Below, piece after piece: positions 8,302-16,798 of a stretch of 53,221 bases of DNA. This DNA comes from an uncultured Bacteroides sp. Lineage in GTDB: Bacteria; Bacteroidota; Bacteroidia; Bacteroidales; Bacteroidaceae. Both the position numbers and the translations under genes were made by a program. The stretch is taken from positions 1 through 53,221 of the forward strand of contig CALYZE010000009.1 in assembly GCA_945607605.1 (NCBI GenBank), given 5' to 3'. Positions within the stretch are counted from its first letter, which is position 1, and each line of letters opens with the position of its first letter. A model generated the notes under the pieces. The model was not told the DNA's origin. It did no database searches and saw nothing but the letters and a program-made list of their open reading frames with translations.

Positions 8302-10176
8302 ATGAATAGAAGACTATTAATCATCATCCTGATTGCCTGCCTACTTCCCATTGGAATGCAGGCACAACACAAACCTTTCCGTTTTGCACAACTCACAGAC
8401 TTGCACCTAAGTCCTAAGAACCCAAAACCTACGGAAGATTTACTACGTAGTGTGGCGCAGATCAATGCGACCGACAGCATTGACTTTGTGCTCATCACCG
8501 GCGATGTCACCGAAGAAGGAGACCATGCTACGATGCAAAAACTAAAAACGTGCCTCGACCTGCTAAAAATGCCGTACTACATTGCTCTTGGCAATCACGA
8601 GACCAAATGGAGTGATTCCGGCTGCACAGCTTTTGGTGAAATCTTCGGAGGAGACCGCTTTGAGTTCGAACATAAAGGCATCTTGTTCCTCGGCTTCAAC
8701 TCCGGACCGTTGATGCGTATGGCCTACGGCCATGTAGTTCCGCAAGACATCAATTGGATGAAGGAGCGAATGGAAGCGTTTAATCAAGGGGATCCTCAAA
8801 AGAATAAACCGGTCATACTCGCTACTCATTATCCCATACAGGAGGGCGACGTAGACAATTGGTACGAAGTAACCGATGCTGTACGCCCCTACAATGTGCG
8901 CCTATTTATCGGCGGTCATTACCACAGCAACCGTAATTTGCGTTACGATGGCATTCCGGGCATTTTGATGCGCAGTAACCTGAGTGACAAAGAAGGCAAA
9001 CCAGGTTATGGCATCTATGACGTAACCGAGGATTCCATCCGGGTTTATTCACAACGCATTGGAGAAGCCAAAAAACAATGGGCTTCCTTGTCCTTGACAA
9101 AACCTTATTATGACCGCAACGGTAAAGCTGAGAAATATCCGGATTTTTCAGTGAATAAAGAATTTGCTAAAGTCAAAGAACAGTGGATGGTACAGACTGG
9201 CGCAGGTATCTACTGTTCGCCTGCTATAGAGAAAGACAAAGTGTTTGTCGGTGATGATATGGGACGCCTGACCGCTTATACACTGAAAAATGGGAAACAA
9301 CTGTGGAGTTTTTCATCGGATAAACGTATTGTAGGTACTCCTGCCGTCAGTGAAGGTATTGTTGTTTTTGGTTCTGCAGACCGACACATCTACGGGTTGA
9401 GCGTCAAAGACGGGAGTTTGCTTTGGAAAGTCATAGCCGCTGAACCGGTACTCGGAGCAGTCACTATTGAAAACGGACTTGCCTTTATCGGTGCAAGTGA
9501 TCATACTTTCCGTGCAATAAATATACACACCGGTAAAATGGTTTGGGCTTACACAGACGTAAAGGGTTATATCGAAACCAAACCTCTTGTAACAGAAGAT
9601 AAAGTTATTTTCGGAGCATGGGATAATACGTTATATGCTTTAGATAAAACAAACGGTAAAGAAGTATGGAAATGGACCGGAGGGTTAACTCGGATGCATT
9701 TCTCGCCTGCAGCCGTATGGCCAGTTGCCGCAAATGGTAAAGTCTTTATTACAGACCCAGAACGTGCCATGACTGCTGTTGACGTCCAAACAGGACAAAC
9801 TGTATGGCGTACTTCCCAGTCTATGGTACGTGAAACCATCGGTCTCTCCGAAGATCATCAACGCATTTACAGTAAAACAATGAATGACAGCATTGTTTGC
9901 TACTCTGCCCAAGGAGACACTCCCCGTCAATTGTGGGCATCGAATGTAGGGTTCGGATACGAGCATGCTCCCTCTATGCAAATGGAGAAAGACGATATTA
10001 TGTTTGGCAGTACCAAAGAAGGACTTATCTTCGCCTTGGAAGGAAAAACCGGAGAAGTACTGTGGAAACACAAAATAGGTAATTCACTGATCAATACAGT
10101 AATTCCACTGAACGGACATGAGGTTCTCTTTACTGCAACCAGCGGCGAAGTAGGACTTTTAAGAATCAAGAAATAA
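8302..10176 (+). CDS. Exported metallophosphoesterase with C-terminal PQQ-type beta-propeller
   Basis: 624 residues, signal peptide about 1-21 (ending GMQAQ). The N-terminal calcineurin-like phosphoesterase (about 25-260) shows the full metal set: D33-x-H35, GDV (about 55), GNHE (97-100), THYP (about 175) and GHYH (205-208). Residues about 295-624 are a repeat domain with W-rich blades (GKQLWSF, GSLLWKV, GKMVWAY, GKEVWKW, GQTVWRT, GEVLWKH) typical of PQQ-like eight-bladed propellers, probably for binding rather than quinone catalysis. It follows the amidase by 17 bp and precedes a glycosyltransferase by 23 bp. A close paralogue lies at 32532. The substrate is unknown; a phosphorylated cell-wall or lipid-linked glycan is conceivable from context only. 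Confidence 0.83.
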   Translation: MNRRLLIIILIACLLPIGMQAQHKPFRFAQLTDLHLSPKNPKPTEDLLRSVAQINATDSIDFVLITGDVTEEGDHATMQKLKTCLDLLKMPYYIALGNHETKWSDSGCTAFGEIFGGDRFEFEHKGILFLGFNSGPLMRMAYGHVVPQDINWMKERMEAFNQGDPQKNKPVILATHYPIQEGDVDNWYEVTDAVRPYNVRLFIGGHYHSNRNLRYDGIPGILMRSNLSDKEGKPGYGIYDVTEDSIRVYSQRIGEAKKQWASLSLTKPYYDRNGKAEKYPDFSVNKEFAKVKEQWMVQTGAGIYCSPAIEKDKVFVGDDMGRLTAYTLKNGKQLWSFSSDKRIVGTPAVSEGIVVFGSADRHIYGLSVKDGSLLWKVIAAEPVLGAVTIENGLAFIGASDHTFRAINIHTGKMVWAYTDVKGYIETKPLVTEDKVIFGAWDNTLYALDKTNGKEVWKWTGGLTRMHFSPAAVWPVAANGKVFITDPERAMTAVDVQTGQTVWRTSQSMVRETIGLSEDHQRIYSKTMNDSIVCYSAQGDTPRQLWASNVGFGYEHAPSMQMEKDDIMFGSTKEGLIFALEGKTGEVLWKHKIGNSLINTVIPLNGHEVLFTATSGEVGLLRIKK

Positions 10177-10182
10177 AGAATC

Positions 10183-10196
10183 AAAAAAAGGATATA
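10183..10196 (+). promoter_or_regulatory. Unusually strong ribosome binding site (AAAAAAAGGATATA)
   Basis: A 14-nt block with an AAAGGA core ends 3 nt before the glycosyltransferase ATG. The identical 14-mer recurs at 16783-16796 before the dehydrogenase. Most other starts in the operon lack a recognisable Shine-Dalgarno, as is usual in Bacteroidota. Confidence 0.55.
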
Positions 10197-10199
10197 CAT

Positions 10200-11660
10200 A
10201 TGAAAAAGATTAGTTGCTTTCTTCCTTACGCAGGAAAAGAACAAGTAGAGAGAACAGTTAAAGGGTTACAAGATACAGGTCTTGTTGAAGAGATTTATTT
10301 AGTAACCACAGATAATACACTGAAACCACTGTCGGGCTGTCAATTATTAGTAGTAGATAGGCCTTACAGCAGTGCAACCTTAAAAACGATTGCCGATACT
10401 TCCAAAGGAGAGTATACCCTACTCTATACCAAAGAGACAACACTTGAAGTAGGATTCTTTGCGCTGGAACGTATGATACAGATCGCGGAAGATTCCAATG
10501 CCGGTATGGTATATGCCGACCACTACCAGATTGCTGATGGCAAGCAGACCAATGCGCCGGTTATCGACTATCAATTCGGTTCTTTAAGAGATGATTTCAA
10601 TTTTGGTTCCGTACTTCTGTTCCATTCGGAGAAAGTAAAAGAAGCAGCCGGACGCATGACATCTGAATATAAATTTGCCGGTCTATATGATCTTCGCCTG
10701 AAGTTGAGCCAAAAAGCTGATTTGGTACACATCAATGAATACTTGTACAGCGAAGTGGAAAATGATACACGCAAGAGCGGTGAAAAGATTTTTGACTATG
10801 TAGATCCCAAAAACCGTGACCGCCAGATTGAGATGGAGCAGGCATGTACCCAGCACCTGAAAGAAATCGATGGTTACCTTAAGCCCGAATTCAAAAAAAT
10901 AGAATTCTCCGCAGGGCATTTTGAATATGAAGCTTCTGTAATCATCCCGGTGCGAAACCGTATCCGTACTGTTTGCGACGCCATCGAATCTGTACTCAAT
11001 CAAAAAACAGATTTTAAGTTTAACCTCATCATCGTCGATAACCATTCTACGGATGGAACTACCGAAGCTATTGAGAAATTTAAAGAGGATGAGCGCCTCA
11101 TCCACATCATCCCCGAACGCAACGACCTCGGAATCGGTGGTTGCTGGAATATGGGTGTACATCATCCTAAATGTGGAAAGTTTGCCGTTCAACTGGACAG
11201 CGACGATGTATATAAAGACGAAAATACACTGAGTACGATGGTCCGTGCTTTTTACGAACAAAACTGCGCAATGGTAGTAGGTACTTATATGATGACGGAT
11301 TTCGACATGAACATGATTGCACCGGGCATCATTGACCATAAGGAATGGACTCCCGAGAACGGACGTAACAATGCACTGCGCATCAACGGACTCGGCGCTC
11401 CCCGTGCATTCTACACCCCGGTACTCCGTGAAGTTAAGGTTCCCAATACCAGTTATGGAGAAGACTATGCCTTAGGACTGAATTTTTCTCGTCAATATCA
11501 GATAGGGCGCGTCTATGATGTAGTATATCTCTGCCGTCGTTGGGACGACAATTCAGACGCCTCATTGGATATCGTCAAGATGAATGGTCACAATTTGTAC
11601 AAAGACCGCATCCGCACTTGGGAGTTACAAGCGCGCGTAGCTTTGAACAAGAAGAAGTAA
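10200..11660 (+). CDS. Cytoplasmic GT2 glycosyltransferase with two GT-A-like halves
   Basis: 486 residues with no signal peptide or membrane segment. The C-terminal half (about 240-470) is a complete GT2 domain: SVIIPVRNRIRTVCDAI at its start, LIIVDNHSTDGTTEAI, the DxD-type metal motif LDSDD (D333-D336), and GEDYALGLNFSRQYQIG in the acceptor region followed by RRWDDNSDAS. The N-terminal half (1-240) also looks like a GT-A fold (YTLLYTKETTLEVGFFALE, GMVYADHYQI) but lacks a clear DxD and may be a degenerate partner domain. A strong AAAAAAAGGATATA ribosome site precedes the ATG. It sits 41 bp upstream of the DUF4922 gene. The sugar donor and acceptor cannot be deduced; its presence in a degradative operon is unusual. 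Confidence 0.8.
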   Translation: MKKISCFLPYAGKEQVERTVKGLQDTGLVEEIYLVTTDNTLKPLSGCQLLVVDRPYSSATLKTIADTSKGEYTLLYTKETTLEVGFFALERMIQIAEDSNAGMVYADHYQIADGKQTNAPVIDYQFGSLRDDFNFGSVLLFHSEKVKEAAGRMTSEYKFAGLYDLRLKLSQKADLVHINEYLYSEVENDTRKSGEKIFDYVDPKNRDRQIEMEQACTQHLKEIDGYLKPEFKKIEFSAGHFEYEASVIIPVRNRIRTVCDAIESVLNQKTDFKFNLIIVDNHSTDGTTEAIEKFKEDERLIHIIPERNDLGIGGCWNMGVHHPKCGKFAVQLDSDDVYKDENTLSTMVRAFYEQNCAMVVGTYMMTDFDMNMIAPGIIDHKEWTPENGRNNALRINGLGAPRAFYTPVLREVKVPNTSYGEDYALGLNFSRQYQIGRVYDVVYLCRRWDDNSDASLDIVKMNGHNLYKDRIRTWELQARVALNKKK

Positions 11661-11701
11661 TTTCAACCGTATATCATCATTCTTTAATTATTAATATTCT
11701 C

Positions 11702-12634
11702 ATGAATCAAACGATACATAATCTTCTGACCGAACAACTGTCCTCCTGGGAGATGGCTCGCAACAATTATGCCGGCCTCTCCGGGGTACAAGTGAAGGAA
11801 TTGAATGTAAACGGGATTCCCTATAAAATACAGTTTAATCCCGCTCGTATTGTCTCCTCTGGAGCCAAGGTGGATGCCAAATCCATCCAAGAACGGAAAT
11901 GTTTCTTATGCCCGGCAAACTTGCCACCCGTGCAGAAAGGTATTCCGTTTGACAAACACTATACAATATTAGTGAATCCGTTCCCCATCTTCCCTCGTCA
12001 CTTGACGATACCGGAGATAGAACATATAGACCAGCGTATTGCCACCCGTTTCGGTGACATGCTCGATTTGGCACAGGCGCTCTCTGAATATACCATCTTC
12101 TACAATGGTCCAAAATGTGGAGCTTCGGCCCCCGACCATGCTCATTTTCAAGCAGGAAACAAAGGATTTATGCCTATTGAGAAAGATTGGAAAGGGCAGA
12201 TAGCCGGTAAGATAGCGGATTATAAGAATGCTACACTTTGGTATCTGGACGATGCACCACGCACCACGTTGGTTATTGAATCATCAGACAAAAAGGCTGC
12301 CGAAGAACTGTTCAACTTTATTTACCGTGCATTGCCTGTTAAAACCGGTGAAGATGAGCCGATGATGAACGTGCTTACCTTGTTTGAAGCAGACAAGTGG
12401 ATTGTCTTTGTCTTCCCTCGTGCCAAACATCGCCCGGTGTGCTATACAGCTGAAGGCGATGCCAACTTGTTGAGCAGTCCTGCTTCTGTAGATTTAGGGG
12501 GAGTCTTTATCACTCCTGTAGAAAAGGACTTTCTGAAAATCACTGCCGAAGACATTGCACAAATTCTCAGTGAGGTATGTCTTTCTGCTTCTGATTTTCA
12601 ACGCATCAAGCAGCATATTAAAGAACAAATATAA
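11702..12634 (+). CDS. DUF4922 protein, HIT/GalT-like nucleotidyltransferase or phosphorylase
   Basis: 310 residues, soluble and without a signal peptide, so probably cytoplasmic. The motif DHAHFQAG gives H146-x-H148-x-Q150, the HxHxQ active site of the GalT/Ap4A phosphorylase branch of the HIT superfamily, in which a His forms a nucleotidyl intermediate. CFLC (C67, C70) upstream resembles the structural zinc pair of GalT-like enzymes. VNPFPIFPRHLTIP is another family landmark. The ATG at 11702 is chosen because an earlier in-frame start at 11540 is a TTG inside the glycosyltransferase gene and would add a non-conserved tail. The likely chemistry is transfer or phosphorolysis of a nucleoside diphosphate-sugar or dinucleotide. 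The real substrate is unknown, and pairing with the GT2 suggests a sugar nucleotide. Confidence 0.75.
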   Translation: MNQTIHNLLTEQLSSWEMARNNYAGLSGVQVKELNVNGIPYKIQFNPARIVSSGAKVDAKSIQERKCFLCPANLPPVQKGIPFDKHYTILVNPFPIFPRHLTIPEIEHIDQRIATRFGDMLDLAQALSEYTIFYNGPKCGASAPDHAHFQAGNKGFMPIEKDWKGQIAGKIADYKNATLWYLDDAPRTTLVIESSDKKAAEELFNFIYRALPVKTGEDEPMMNVLTLFEADKWIVFVFPRAKHRPVCYTAEGDANLLSSPASVDLGGVFITPVEKDFLKITAEDIAQILSEVCLSASDFQRIKQHIKEQI

Positions 12635-12647
12635 AAAAAACACAGTT

Positions 12648-14012
12648 ATGAATGAGCCCAAAGTACATGTAGGCATCCTGTTTGAACCTCAGATTGAATT
12701 CACCCTGCTTAATCCATACCGTATGGACGGCACGTTAGTAAGTGGCAAACAAGTGGTAACCTATAATGAAGGTAAGATACTCTGGAACGGACGTTGTTAC
12801 GAAGAACTTCTGTTCGAACCTCAACATGAATCTACAGATGCCTTTGAACTATTGGACGTCACTATCGGAATCAATTTTCATTGGGAGCGTAAGGAAGATC
12901 AACGCTTTCTGGGTGCCTTGAAGATTATTGTTGAAAACGGTAAACTTACCGGTATCAATGTCATCCATGTAGAAGATTACCTTACGAGTGTCATCTCTTC
13001 GGAGATGAGTGCTACGGCATCCTTGGAACTTCTGAAAGCTCATGCTGTTATATCTCGTAGCTGGCTACTGGCACAGATACAGAAAAACAAAGAGATTGCT
13101 GAAGCCAATACGGAGTATTCAACTTTCACTCAGACTGAAGAAGAACTGATTCGTTGGTACGACCGGGAAGATCATACCCGCTTCGACGTCTGTGCTGACG
13201 ACCACTGTCAGCGTTATCAAGGAATTACCCGTGCTTCCACCGACATGGTGAAACAAGCCATTGCAGCCACACGTGGACAAGTATTAACGTCGGATCAAAA
13301 GATTTGTGATGCCCGTTTTTCTAAATGCTGCGGTGGTGCTTTTGAAGAATTTCAATATTGCTGGGAAGATTTAAAACATTCTTATCTGGCGAAACAGCGA
13401 GATTACCAGGGAGCAAGTTCTATCACTGCACCGCACACGGCAGATAGTCAATGGTCAATGGTACAGACCCCCGATCTCACCCAGGAAGCCGAAGCCGATC
13501 GCTGGATACGTACTTCGCCGGAAGCCTTCTGTAATACGACCGATAAGAAAATTCTCTCTCAGGTACTCAACAACTACGACCAAGAGACCACAGATTTCTA
13601 CCGCTGGAAAGTAGAATATACACAGGACGAACTTGCCAAACTGATACAGCAACGTTCCGGCATTGATTATGGACAAATTATCGACTTGATTCCCATCGCT
13701 CGCGGAACATCTGCTCGTCTTTGGAAATTGAAAATAGTGGGTACCAAGAAGACTTTAATTATAGGAAAAGAATTGGAAATCCGTCGTACTTTATCCTCTT
13801 CCCATCTCTACAGTTCGGCTTTTGTAGTAGACAAAGAAGAAGTCTCTTCCAAAGGGATTCCCGGACGCTTTATCCTTACCGGAGCTGGTTGGGGACACGG
13901 TGCCGGTTTGTGCCAGATAGGGGCTGCCGTCATGGGCGAAAAAGGTTATCCATATGATACGATATTACTTCACTATTACATCGGTGCAAATATCGACAAG
14001 CTGTATGCGTAA
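12648..14012 (+). CDS. SpoIID/LytB-family protein without signal peptide
   Basis: 454 residues. SpoIID-family proteins cleave peptidoglycan glycan strands as lytic transglycosylases, preferring strands lacking stem peptides. The hallmark VISSEMSATASLELLKAHAV occupies residues 115-134, with E119 at the position of the catalytic Glu of Bacillus subtilis SpoIID. The C-terminal GAGWGHGAGLCQIGAAVM block near residues 410-427 is the other conserved core. The start at 12648 follows the previous stop by 13 bp and gives a polar N-terminus (MNEPKVHVGILF), so export by the Sec pathway is not predicted. An in-frame TTG at 12555 would add a hydrophobic segment but overlaps the preceding gene. If cytoplasmic, it would act on imported fragments rather than on the sacculus. 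Confidence 0.78.
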   Translation: MNEPKVHVGILFEPQIEFTLLNPYRMDGTLVSGKQVVTYNEGKILWNGRCYEELLFEPQHESTDAFELLDVTIGINFHWERKEDQRFLGALKIIVENGKLTGINVIHVEDYLTSVISSEMSATASLELLKAHAVISRSWLLAQIQKNKEIAEANTEYSTFTQTEEELIRWYDREDHTRFDVCADDHCQRYQGITRASTDMVKQAIAATRGQVLTSDQKICDARFSKCCGGAFEEFQYCWEDLKHSYLAKQRDYQGASSITAPHTADSQWSMVQTPDLTQEAEADRWIRTSPEAFCNTTDKKILSQVLNNYDQETTDFYRWKVEYTQDELAKLIQQRSGIDYGQIIDLIPIARGTSARLWKLKIVGTKKTLIIGKELEIRRTLSSSHLYSSAFVVDKEEVSSKGIPGRFILTGAGWGHGAGLCQIGAAVMGEKGYPYDTILLHYYIGANIDKLYA

Positions 14013-14037
14013 TTTAACAGATAAATAAATCCATATC

Positions 14038-15360
14038 ATGAATAACATAAAGAAAATATCACCTTGGGCATGGGTACCCACTTTATACTTTGCACAAGGG
14101 ATTCCTTACTTCATCGTAAACAACATTTCAGTGTTGATGTTCGCCAAAATGGGCGTGCCCAACGGAGAAATGGCTTTGTTTACTAGTTTATTGTATCTCC
14201 CCTGGACCATCAAGCCCTTCTGGAGTCCTTTTGTCGATATCATCAAAACCAAAAGATGGTGGGTGCTCTCCATGCAGATTCTCATGTCGATAGCGTTTAT
14301 TCTATTGACTTTCTCCATTCCACGTCCGGATGAGGCAACCATGGCAGCCGGGGCAACCCCCATCAGCATGTTCACCATCACGTTGTTTCTATTCGTTATC
14401 ACGGCTTTTGCTTCCGCTACCCACGATATTGCAGCCGATGGTTTCTATATGTTGGCACTGAAACAAGGCGAACAAGCTGAATTTGTAGGTATTCGAAGCA
14501 CTTTCTACCGCTTGGCATCCATCTTCGGACAAGGAGTGCTCGTAGCCATTGCCGGTGCCATTGAATTGAAGTATAACAACATTCCGCTGTCGTGGACTAT
14601 TACGATGTTGGTGACAGCCGTCATGTTCAGTGCAGTGAGTTTTTACCACCTCTTTGCAATTCCCAAACCAACTTCTGACAAATCCGTTCTTGAACCGGGG
14701 GCAGCCAATGCCAAAGCTATCTTCATGGAATTTGGACGAACCTTTGCCACCTATTTCACCAAACCCGGAGTATGGCTCGCCATTGTGTTTATGTTGCTCT
14801 ATCGTTTGCCTGAAGCCTTTTTAATCAAGATGTGTATGCCCTTCTTGGTAGCTAGTAAAGAAACAGGCGGCTTAGGACTCACCACAGCCGAAGTAGGCAT
14901 TGCCTATGGCACCATTGGCGTGATATTCCTCACTGTGGGCGGTATCATTGGCGGATTGTTTGCGTCGCGCATCGGTCTGAAACGTTCTATCTGGTGGATG
15001 GCAGCCTGTATGACCCTCCCTTGCCTGACGTTTGTCTATTTAGCTATTTGGCAGCCCGACAATCTATTTGCTATTTCAACCGCCATTGCCATTGAGCAAT
15101 TCGGTTACGGCTTCGGCTTCACAGCCTACATGCTCTATATGATGTACTTCTCCGAAGGTGAATTCAAAACCTCTCACTATGCCATCTGCACCGCCTTCAT
15201 GGCACTGAGCATGATGATTCCCGGCATGTTTGCAGGTTATATCCAGGAAGCAATTGGTTACGTCAATTTCTTCTGGATGGTTATCATCTGTTGCATAGCA
15301 ACCATAGTCGTCACGATCTTTGCAGATCGTAAAATAGATCCGGAATACGGAAAAAAATAA
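14038..15360 (+). CDS. ampG: AmpG-like muropeptide permease (MFS)
   Basis: 440 residues, about 12 hydrophobic segments. The opening WVPTLYFAQGIPYFIVNNIS, then LLYLPWTIKPFWSPFVDII, and ATHDIAADGFYM after the fourth helix are typical of AmpG-related permeases, which carry GlcNAc-anhydroMurNAc peptides across the inner membrane by proton symport. It lies between the SpoIID-like gene (25 bp upstream) and the second exo-muramidase (61 bp downstream, with a hairpin in the gap). Context strongly supports a muropeptide or disaccharide cargo. Members of this MFS branch can have lost or shifted specificity, so direct equivalence with enterobacterial AmpG is inference. Confidence 0.82.
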   Translation: MNNIKKISPWAWVPTLYFAQGIPYFIVNNISVLMFAKMGVPNGEMALFTSLLYLPWTIKPFWSPFVDIIKTKRWWVLSMQILMSIAFILLTFSIPRPDEATMAAGATPISMFTITLFLFVITAFASATHDIAADGFYMLALKQGEQAEFVGIRSTFYRLASIFGQGVLVAIAGAIELKYNNIPLSWTITMLVTAVMFSAVSFYHLFAIPKPTSDKSVLEPGAANAKAIFMEFGRTFATYFTKPGVWLAIVFMLLYRLPEAFLIKMCMPFLVASKETGGLGLTTAEVGIAYGTIGVIFLTVGGIIGGLFASRIGLKRSIWWMAACMTLPCLTFVYLAIWQPDNLFAISTAIAIEQFGYGFGFTAYMLYMMYFSEGEFKTSHYAICTAFMALSMMIPGMFAGYIQEAIGYVNFFWMVIICCIATIVVTIFADRKIDPEYGKK

Positions 15361-15373
15361 AATAATAACCTTC

Positions 15374-15400
15374 GTCGTTCTGATTATCATTCAGAACGAC
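15374..15400 (+). promoter_or_regulatory. Intercistronic hairpin between ampG and the second namZ-like gene
   Basis: GTCGTTCTGA (15374-15383) pairs perfectly with TCAGAACGAC (15391-15400) around a 7-nt loop. No T tract follows, so it is more likely an RNA processing or stability element, or a partial attenuator, than a full terminator. Confidence 0.55.
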
Positions 15401-15421
15401 AAACTAATTAAAATTGACAAC

Positions 15422-16663
15422 ATGAAGAAGATAATTATGATAAGCTTGCTTTGTCTGCTCTGCGGAAATATAGTACAAGCTCAAAAGATAAGAATAAAAA
15501 CCGGCATCGAAGTACTGAAAGAACAGAATTTTAAAAGTTTGGAAGGTAAGCGAGTAGGATTAATTACCAACCCTACCGGAGTGGATAACTCTATGAAATC
15601 GACTGTCGATATTCTGCATGAAGCACCAAACGTAAATCTTGTGGCACTCTACGGACCGGAACACGGTGTACGGGGCGATGTACACGCAGGAGACCATGTG
15701 ACAGACATTAAAGATGCCTCCACCGGACTTCCAGTTTATTCACTTTACGGAAAGACCCGCAAGGCTACTCCCGAAATGTTGAAAGACATAGACGTATTGG
15801 TTTATGATATTCAAGACATTGGTTGCCGTTCGTTTACCTACATCAGTACAATGGGACTTGCCATGGAAGCAGCCACTGAAAATGGCAAGGAATTTATGGT
15901 TCTTGACCGTCCCAATCCCGTAGGCGGACTGAAGATTGAAGGTAACTTGACTGAAGATGATTGCATCTCTTTTGTCAGCCAGTTTAAAATACCGTACCTT
16001 TACGGTCTCACTTGCGGTGAGTTAGCATTGATGCTGAATGGAGAGAAGATGTTGAAAGATGGCAAACAATGCAACTTACAGGTCGTAAAGATGAAAGGCT
16101 GGAAACGTAAAATGGACTATACACAGACCGGACTGCAATGGGTACCTTCTTCTCCGCATATTCCACATCCTCACTCTGCATTCTTTTACCCTGTCAGCGG
16201 TATTTTAGGCGAATTGGGCTACATGTCCATCGGTGTTGGTTATACCATACCGTTCCAAATGTTTGCTGCAGAATGGGTAGAAGCAGAAAAGCTGGCTAAG
16301 AATTTGAACAGTTTGAAAGTACCGGGTGTCATATTCAGACCTATGTATCTTAAACCATTCTACTCTGTAGGCAAAGGAGAATTGCTACAAGGTGTGCAAG
16401 TTCACATTATGGACTTCAGCAAAGCCCCATTAAGTGAAATACAATTCCTAGTGATGCAGGAAGTAGCCACTCTTTACCCCGATCGTGCGGTATTTGACCA
16501 TGCTGACAAAGGGCGCTTCAACATGTTCGACAAGGTGAGTGGTTCAAAACAAATACGTGAACGCTTCGGCAAACGGAATCGTTGGGAAGATATACGCGAC
16601 TACTGGTACAAGGATGTCGAAGATTTTCGCAAACTATCAAAATCCTACTATCTATACAAATAG
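15422..16663 (+). CDS. Exo-beta-N-acetylmuramidase, NamZ/DUF1343 (GH171) family, copy 2
   Basis: 413 residues, exported (signal peptide about 1-20, ending IVQAQ). It shares family landmarks with copy 1: PEHGVRG (E80, H81), DIQDIGCRSFTYISTMG, LDRPNPVGG and a Tyr-rich C-terminus ending SYYLYK. It differs in the central loop (SSPHIPHPHSAFFYPVSG against SPNLPNMKSIYLYPSTCFF in copy 1), in a region likely to contact substrate, so the two copies may recognise different fragments. As I recall, Tannerella forsythia also has two NamZ enzymes with different substrate preferences. It is separated from the next gene by 135 bp with possible attenuator structures, so downstream genes may be differentially expressed. 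Confidence 0.87.
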   Translation: MKKIIMISLLCLLCGNIVQAQKIRIKTGIEVLKEQNFKSLEGKRVGLITNPTGVDNSMKSTVDILHEAPNVNLVALYGPEHGVRGDVHAGDHVTDIKDASTGLPVYSLYGKTRKATPEMLKDIDVLVYDIQDIGCRSFTYISTMGLAMEAATENGKEFMVLDRPNPVGGLKIEGNLTEDDCISFVSQFKIPYLYGLTCGELALMLNGEKMLKDGKQCNLQVVKMKGWKRKMDYTQTGLQWVPSSPHIPHPHSAFFYPVSGILGELGYMSIGVGYTIPFQMFAAEWVEAEKLAKNLNSLKVPGVIFRPMYLKPFYSVGKGELLQGVQVHIMDFSKAPLSEIQFLVMQEVATLYPDRAVFDHADKGRFNMFDKVSGSKQIRERFGKRNRWEDIRDYWYKDVEDFRKLSKSYYLYK

Positions 16664-16697
16664 TAGGATAAAGTGCACAGGTTAGAGAGGGACAGCA

Positions 16698-16736
16698 GAG
16701 TGAGGATACCTCAGTAGTATACAGAGAACCTCACTC
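16698..16736 (+). promoter_or_regulatory. Competing hairpins, possible attenuator or processing site
   Basis: GAGTGAGG (16698-16705) pairs with CCTCACTC (16729-16736), while TGAGG within the same 5' arm (16701-16705) can pair instead with CCTCA at 16709-16713. The two folds exclude each other. The element lies in the 135-bp gap before the dehydrogenase gene, the largest gap in the operon. There is no T tract, so any regulation would not be classical intrinsic termination. Confidence 0.4.
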
Positions 16737-16782
16737 ACAAACAGGCTTTTCAGTCTATTCAGGAAGAGAAAGGTATAGAAGT

Positions 16783-16796
16783 AAAAAAAGGATATA
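16783..16796 (+). promoter_or_regulatory. Unusually strong ribosome binding site (AAAAAAAGGATATA)
   Basis: Identical 14-mer to 10183-10196, ending 2 nt before the dehydrogenase ATG at 16799. It supports that start and suggests efficient translation independent of the upstream gene. Confidence 0.55.
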
Positions 16797-16798
16797 TT

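Noticed and set aside
10683..11339. 218-codon open frame on the minus strand
   Set aside because: Antisense to the GT2 glycosyltransferase, whose motifs are intact. No promoter or family feature supports it.
12555..12647. Upstream start that would give the SpoIID-like protein a hydrophobic N-terminus
   Set aside because: It is a TTG, overlaps the end of the DUF4922 gene in another frame and has no ribosome site. The ATG at 12648 fits normal operon spacing. Kept as a test point in the findings.
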